Positions 5,781-7,731 of a stretch of 7,731 nucleotides of DNA are shown here, in pieces. The DNA is from Patescibacteria group bacterium (lineage in GTDB: Bacteria; Patescibacteriota; Microgenomatia; UM-FILTER-40-11): positions 1 through 7,731 of the forward strand of contig JAMCYY010000060.1 of the NCBI GenBank assembly GCA_023473205.1. The letters are read 5' to 3'. The translations under genes were made by a program, and so were the position numbers. The notes below the pieces were generated by a model that saw only the letters and a program-made list of their open reading frames with translations, made no database searches and was not told where the DNA came from. Position 1 is the stretch's first letter. Each line of letters opens with the position of its first letter.

Positions 5781-5918
5781 ACAATTTTCATTCACATGTA
5801 TACTCCTTATACTCCATTTTACAAATTTATAATACCTCCGTAGCTTTGAATTTGTTCAATATTCACTACAAATTCAAAGCGAAGGGGTATAACTTCGTTA
5901 CATGTGAATGAAAATTGT
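5781..5918. repeat. MITE-like foldback element, copy 1
   Basis: This 138-bp unit has perfect 20-bp terminal inverted repeats, ACAATTTTCATTCACATGTA (5781-5800) and its complement (5899-5918). Inside, TTATACTCC (5807-5815) faces GGGGTATAA (5884-5892), and a perfect 13-bp stem GCTTTGAATTTGT (5843-5855) faces 5868-5880 across a 12-nt loop. TATACTCC occurs twice in tandem (5799-5806, 5808-5815). Positions 5792-5902 are identical to 7016-7126. It has no ORF long enough to be a transposase, and I see no clear target-site duplication. It lies between the ATPase and the permease and would be transcribed through. It could be a non-autonomous mobile element, a structured RNA element or both. Confidence 0.8.
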
Positions 5919-5945
5919 TTACCCTGTAAGAGAGAAATGAAAATT
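5899..5945 (+). repeat. 47-bp inverted repeat, arm 1, downstream of the ATPase
   Basis: The reverse complement of this stretch matches 6978-7024 at 45 of 47 positions, including CTTACAGGGTAAACAATTTT. The two arms bracket the ATPase gene. This arm contains the right terminal repeat of foldback copy 1 and probably represents the complete, longer end of the element. Confidence 0.8.
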
Positions 5946-5977
5946 ATTACTGCTCTTACTTATCTCTTACTAGCCCT

Positions 5978-6964
5978 TTAGGCTACATCTTTCCCTGTAA
6001 ACACTTCTCTGATGACGTCTTCAATCGGCACTTCTTCAATATTTAAGTCAGCAATAGGAAAATGCTGCAAAAGCTCAGCCGCGGCCACGGAAACCGCGCC
6101 TCGATTAATTTTAAAGATGGCTTTAGGAAAAGAATATTCCTGAAGCATGCCCACTTTATCTAATTTTTTCGGATCAATATCTTTGGAAAAAACAACCGAA
6201 ATTATTTTATGGTCAGCATATTTTTCCGTAATCTCTGAAAGTTGGCCATCAAAAATTAACTTACCTTTATCAATAATAATGACCCGTTTACAAAGCTCTT
6301 TAACATCATCCATGTAATGAGAAGTTAAAATAATGGTTGATTTTTTGCGGCGGTTATATTCTTTAATAAAGTCCCGCATTTTCTTTTGAGAAACAACGTC
6401 TAAGCCAATGGTTGGTTCATCTAAAAATAAAACTTTTGGAGAATGCAGAAGCGCGGCAATTAGTTCACATTTCATGCGCTGTCCCAAAGAAAGCTTACGC
6501 ACCTGGACTTTTAAGACATCTTTGACTTCCAAAAGTTCCACCAGTTCATCTAAAGTTTCTTCATATTGTTTAGGGGGAATTTCGTAAATTTCCTTGTTTA
6601 AAATAAAGGTCTCAATTGCAGGCAAATCCCACCAAAGCTGGTTTTTTTGTCCCATGACTAAAGAAATTTGCTTTAAAAATTCGTTTTTACGGTCCCAGGG
6701 ATTAAAACCTAAAACCGAAACCTGGCCTGAAGTGGGATAAAGTAAACCGGAAAGACACTTAAGGGTAGTGGTTTTACCTGCCCCATTTGGCCCAATAAAG
6801 CCAATCAATTCCCCTTCATCAATGCCAAAGGAAATATTATCAACTGCTTTCACTTCTTCATATTTGCGGCTAAATAAAGACTTTATAGAACCTGATAAAC
6901 CTGGCTCTTTTTTATGAACCTGAAAGTATTTTTTTAAATTAGAGGATATTATTACTGAGGACAT
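5978..6964 (-). CDS. ABC-2 exporter ATP-binding protein (COG4586-like)
   Basis: This cytoplasmic ATPase would energise the ABC-2 permeases beside it. The preferred start is the ATG at 6964 (MSSVIISSNLKKYFQVHKKE), giving 328 residues; a TTG at 6979 adds five residues but lies in the repeat arm. The motifs are Walker A GPNGAGKT (58-65), the Q-loop region MGQKNQLWWDLP (104-115, characteristic of COG4586), signature LSLGQRMK (158-165), Walker B VLFLDEPT (178-185), D-loop GLD (187-189) and switch His216. The N-terminal extension (about 12-38: HKKEPGLSGSIKSLFSRKYEEVKAVD) and the C-terminal domain after about 245 are also typical of the subfamily. All catalytic residues are present. Identical 111-bp elements lie on both sides, and no Shine-Dalgarno sequence is visible. 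The cargo cannot be deduced. Confidence 0.93.
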   Translation of the reverse strand: MSSVIISSNLKKYFQVHKKEPGLSGSIKSLFSRKYEEVKAVDNISFGIDEGELIGFIGPNGAGKTTTLKCLSGLLYPTSGQVSVLGFNPWDRKNEFLKQISLVMGQKNQLWWDLPAIETFILNKEIYEIPPKQYEETLDELVELLEVKDVLKVQVRKLSLGQRMKCELIAALLHSPKVLFLDEPTIGLDVVSQKKMRDFIKEYNRRKKSTIILTSHYMDDVKELCKRVIIIDKGKLIFDGQLSEITEKYADHKIISVVFSKDIDPKKLDKVGMLQEYSFPKAIFKINRGAVSVAAAELLQHFPIADLNIEEVPIEDVIREVFTGKDVA

Positions 6965-6977
6965 ATATTTAATTTTC

Positions 6978-7024
6978 AATTTTCATTTCTCCCTTACAGG
7001 GTAAACAATTTTCAATCACATGTA
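6978..7024 (-). repeat. 47-bp inverted repeat, arm 2, upstream of the ATPase
   Basis: This arm pairs with 5899-5945 (45 of 47 positions). Its inner end overlaps the possible TTG start of the ATPase, so it forms most of the ATPase leader. The adjoining 22 nt at 6970-6991 are identical to 3945-3966, upstream of the DUF333 gene, so part of it is a more widely dispersed intergenic motif. Confidence 0.8.
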
Positions 7025-7126
7025 TACTCCTTATACTCCATTTTACAAATTTATAATACCTCCGTAGCTTTGAATTTGTTCAATATTCACTACAAATTCA
7101 AAGCGAAGGGGTATAACTTCGTTACA
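7016..7126. repeat. MITE-like foldback element core, copy 2
   Basis: This is identical over 111 bp to 5792-5902 and in the same orientation, including the 13-bp stem (7067-7079 with 7092-7104) and the tandem TATACTCC. Unlike copy 1, its right end does not form a long inverted repeat. Instead it is bordered by imperfect 22-nt direct repeats, 6994-7015 and 7122-7143 (20 of 22 identical). It sits 51 bp upstream of the ATPase start, on the side where its promoter or leader would be. Confidence 0.8.
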
Positions 7127-7286
7127 GTGTAAAGAATTTTCAATAATTAATTTTTTATTGAACAAATGAAAATTAAAAAAATAAAAATTGATTTAAAATT
7201 GTAAATTATAAAATTGAAAATTTTTTTACACTTACTCTAGCTCTTACTCTTTAATGATATCCTTTCTCACTATTATAATCAACTTT
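7127..7286. other. AT-rich non-coding stretch between permease and ATPase
   Basis: Together with 6965-7126 this makes a 322-bp gap. The part from 7140 to 7220 consists of runs of AATTGAAAATT/TAAAATTG-type units. Positions 7228-7252 carry degenerate CTCTTACT motifs like those downstream of the ATPase. I see no convincing ORF, RNA gene or terminator. Confidence 0.5.
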
Positions 7287-7731
7287 TTAGCTTGAGGCAG
7301 ATTGGTAATTTTTAAGACCCAGCCGCCAGACAATGGTGGAAATTAAATAAAGTACAAAAATAACCACTAACCCCAGTCCGGCATAATATCCTGAAAGCTT
7401 ATCCAGTAAAATCGCTACTGGCACATAAGCAAAAAATAAAATTGGCAAGGCAAACAAAAGGAAAAACCTTAAAAAATCACTATAAATTTCTGCCGGATAA
7501 CGGTCAAAGTCTGTCGCTTCCATTAACCAATCAGCATAAGTATCAGCATTAACAAAGAACAAACTAAGGCAGGAGATCAAAAAATAAATTAAATAAATTA
7601 TTATGTGAGCGGAAAGAAAGGAAATAAGAAATAAAATTATTTTCATTAAATTTAAATTAATAACTAAATGTGAGAAAGAAAGAATTATCATTATAGATGA
7701 ATTTAAAATTCCTGCGACCGCGGTCAAATCA
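7287..7731 (-). CDS. ABC-2 type permease (PF06182, COG3694-like), C-terminal 147 residues, partial
   Basis: The frame is open through the right edge; the TTG at 7727 is an internal Leu codon (the frame reads DLTAVAGILNSS at the edge), so the 5' part is missing. The visible part has hydrophobic segments at about residues 12-25, 29-57, 85-108 and 113-133 of the fragment. The segment 'DFDRYPAEIYSDFLRFFLLFALPILFFAYVPVAILLDKL' aligns by eye with 'MARFPTDIYPRAVQNILTFAIPVVIVFSVPTKVLLGML' of the 4137-4928 permease, and both end in a Y-x-SASS tail. It is therefore a paralogue of that subunit. It lies upstream of the only ATPase in view. It could share that ATPase or end a second ABC module that continues outside the window. 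Confidence 0.82.
   Translation of the reverse strand, partial: DLTAVAGILNSSIMIILSFSHLVINLNLMKIILFLISFLSAHIIIYLIYFLISCLSLFFVNADTYADWLMEATDFDRYPAEIYSDFLRFFLLFALPILFFAYVPVAILLDKLSGYYAGLGLVVIFVLYLISTIVWRLGLKNYQSASS

Noticed and set aside
5792..5902. Tiny ORF after a GGAGG on the minus strand of the repeat (about nine codons)
   Set aside because: The GGAGG to ATG spacing is too long, the peptide is trivial, and the right-hand context differs between the copies.
5781..5918. Foldback element as an intrinsic terminator of the ATPase transcript
   Set aside because: The 13-bp stem is not followed by a U-run on the minus strand, and an identical copy lies upstream of the ATPase.
6965..6979. TTG start at 6979 for the ATPase
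   Set aside because: It falls within the inverted-repeat arm, and the ATG at 6964 gives a normal COG4586-like N-terminus.
5781..7126. CRISPR array
   Set aside because: There are only two copies, over 1 kb apart, with a gene between them; there is no regular repeat-spacer pattern and no cas gene.
1..7731. Recoded UGA (Gracilibacteria/SR1 genetic code)
   Set aside because: No conserved protein here contains an in-frame UGA; standard stops give full-length products.

Overview
The window is AT-rich and gene-dense. Ten coding regions are supported, two of them cut by the window edges; most gaps are short, and few genes show a recognisable Shine-Dalgarno sequence. The gene content suggests a Candidate Phyla Radiation (Patescibacteria) genome, perhaps of the Microgenomates type. 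The reasons are a small membrane-anchored protein with an 'ICEKGQWVKHGNP' motif plus DUF333, lysine-rich heptamer-repeat insertions inside conserved enzymes, and AT-rich repeats between genes. This assignment is inference. UGA acts as a stop (end of the 2812-3237 ORF) and no gene has an in-frame UGA, so the recoded Gracilibacteria/SR1 code does not apply.

Layout, read in the main (minus) direction from the right edge. A truncated ABC-2 permease (7287-7731) comes first, followed by a repeat-filled gap holding one copy of a 111-bp element. Next are a COG4586-like ABC ATPase (5978-6964), a second gap with the other copy of the element, and two ABC-2 permeases (4948-5745 and 4137-4928) separated by 19 bp. 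The ATPase and two permeases make a standard exporter of unknown substrate. The third permease suggests a duplicated or multi-subunit exporter locus reaching beyond the window. After a 230-bp gap with a palindromic repeat comes a secreted or anchored DUF333 protein (3319-3906).

A small plus-strand island (2812-3298) holds an unrecognised 141-aa ORF overlapped out of frame by a 43-aa ORF. It lies between the DUF333 gene (convergent) and miaB (divergent). The minus-strand series then resumes with miaB (1624-2745), miaA (645-1553) and an AI-2E family membrane protein (641 to the left edge). MiaA prenylates A37 of UNN-reading tRNAs and MiaB methylthiolates the product, so this pair makes ms2i6A37.

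The most notable signals are not new gene families. They are: (1) an identical 111-bp foldback element on both sides of the ATPase, with 47-bp inverted arms facing the gene; (2) period-7 repeats that run through intergenic DNA and also into the miaA and miaB reading frames; (3) a MiaB that ends just before the TRAM domain; (4) the overlapping or frameshifted plus-strand ORF pair; and (5) two mutually exclusive hairpins between miaB and miaA. I do not see a CRISPR array, a tRNA or rRNA gene, a transposase or a recognisable defence system.
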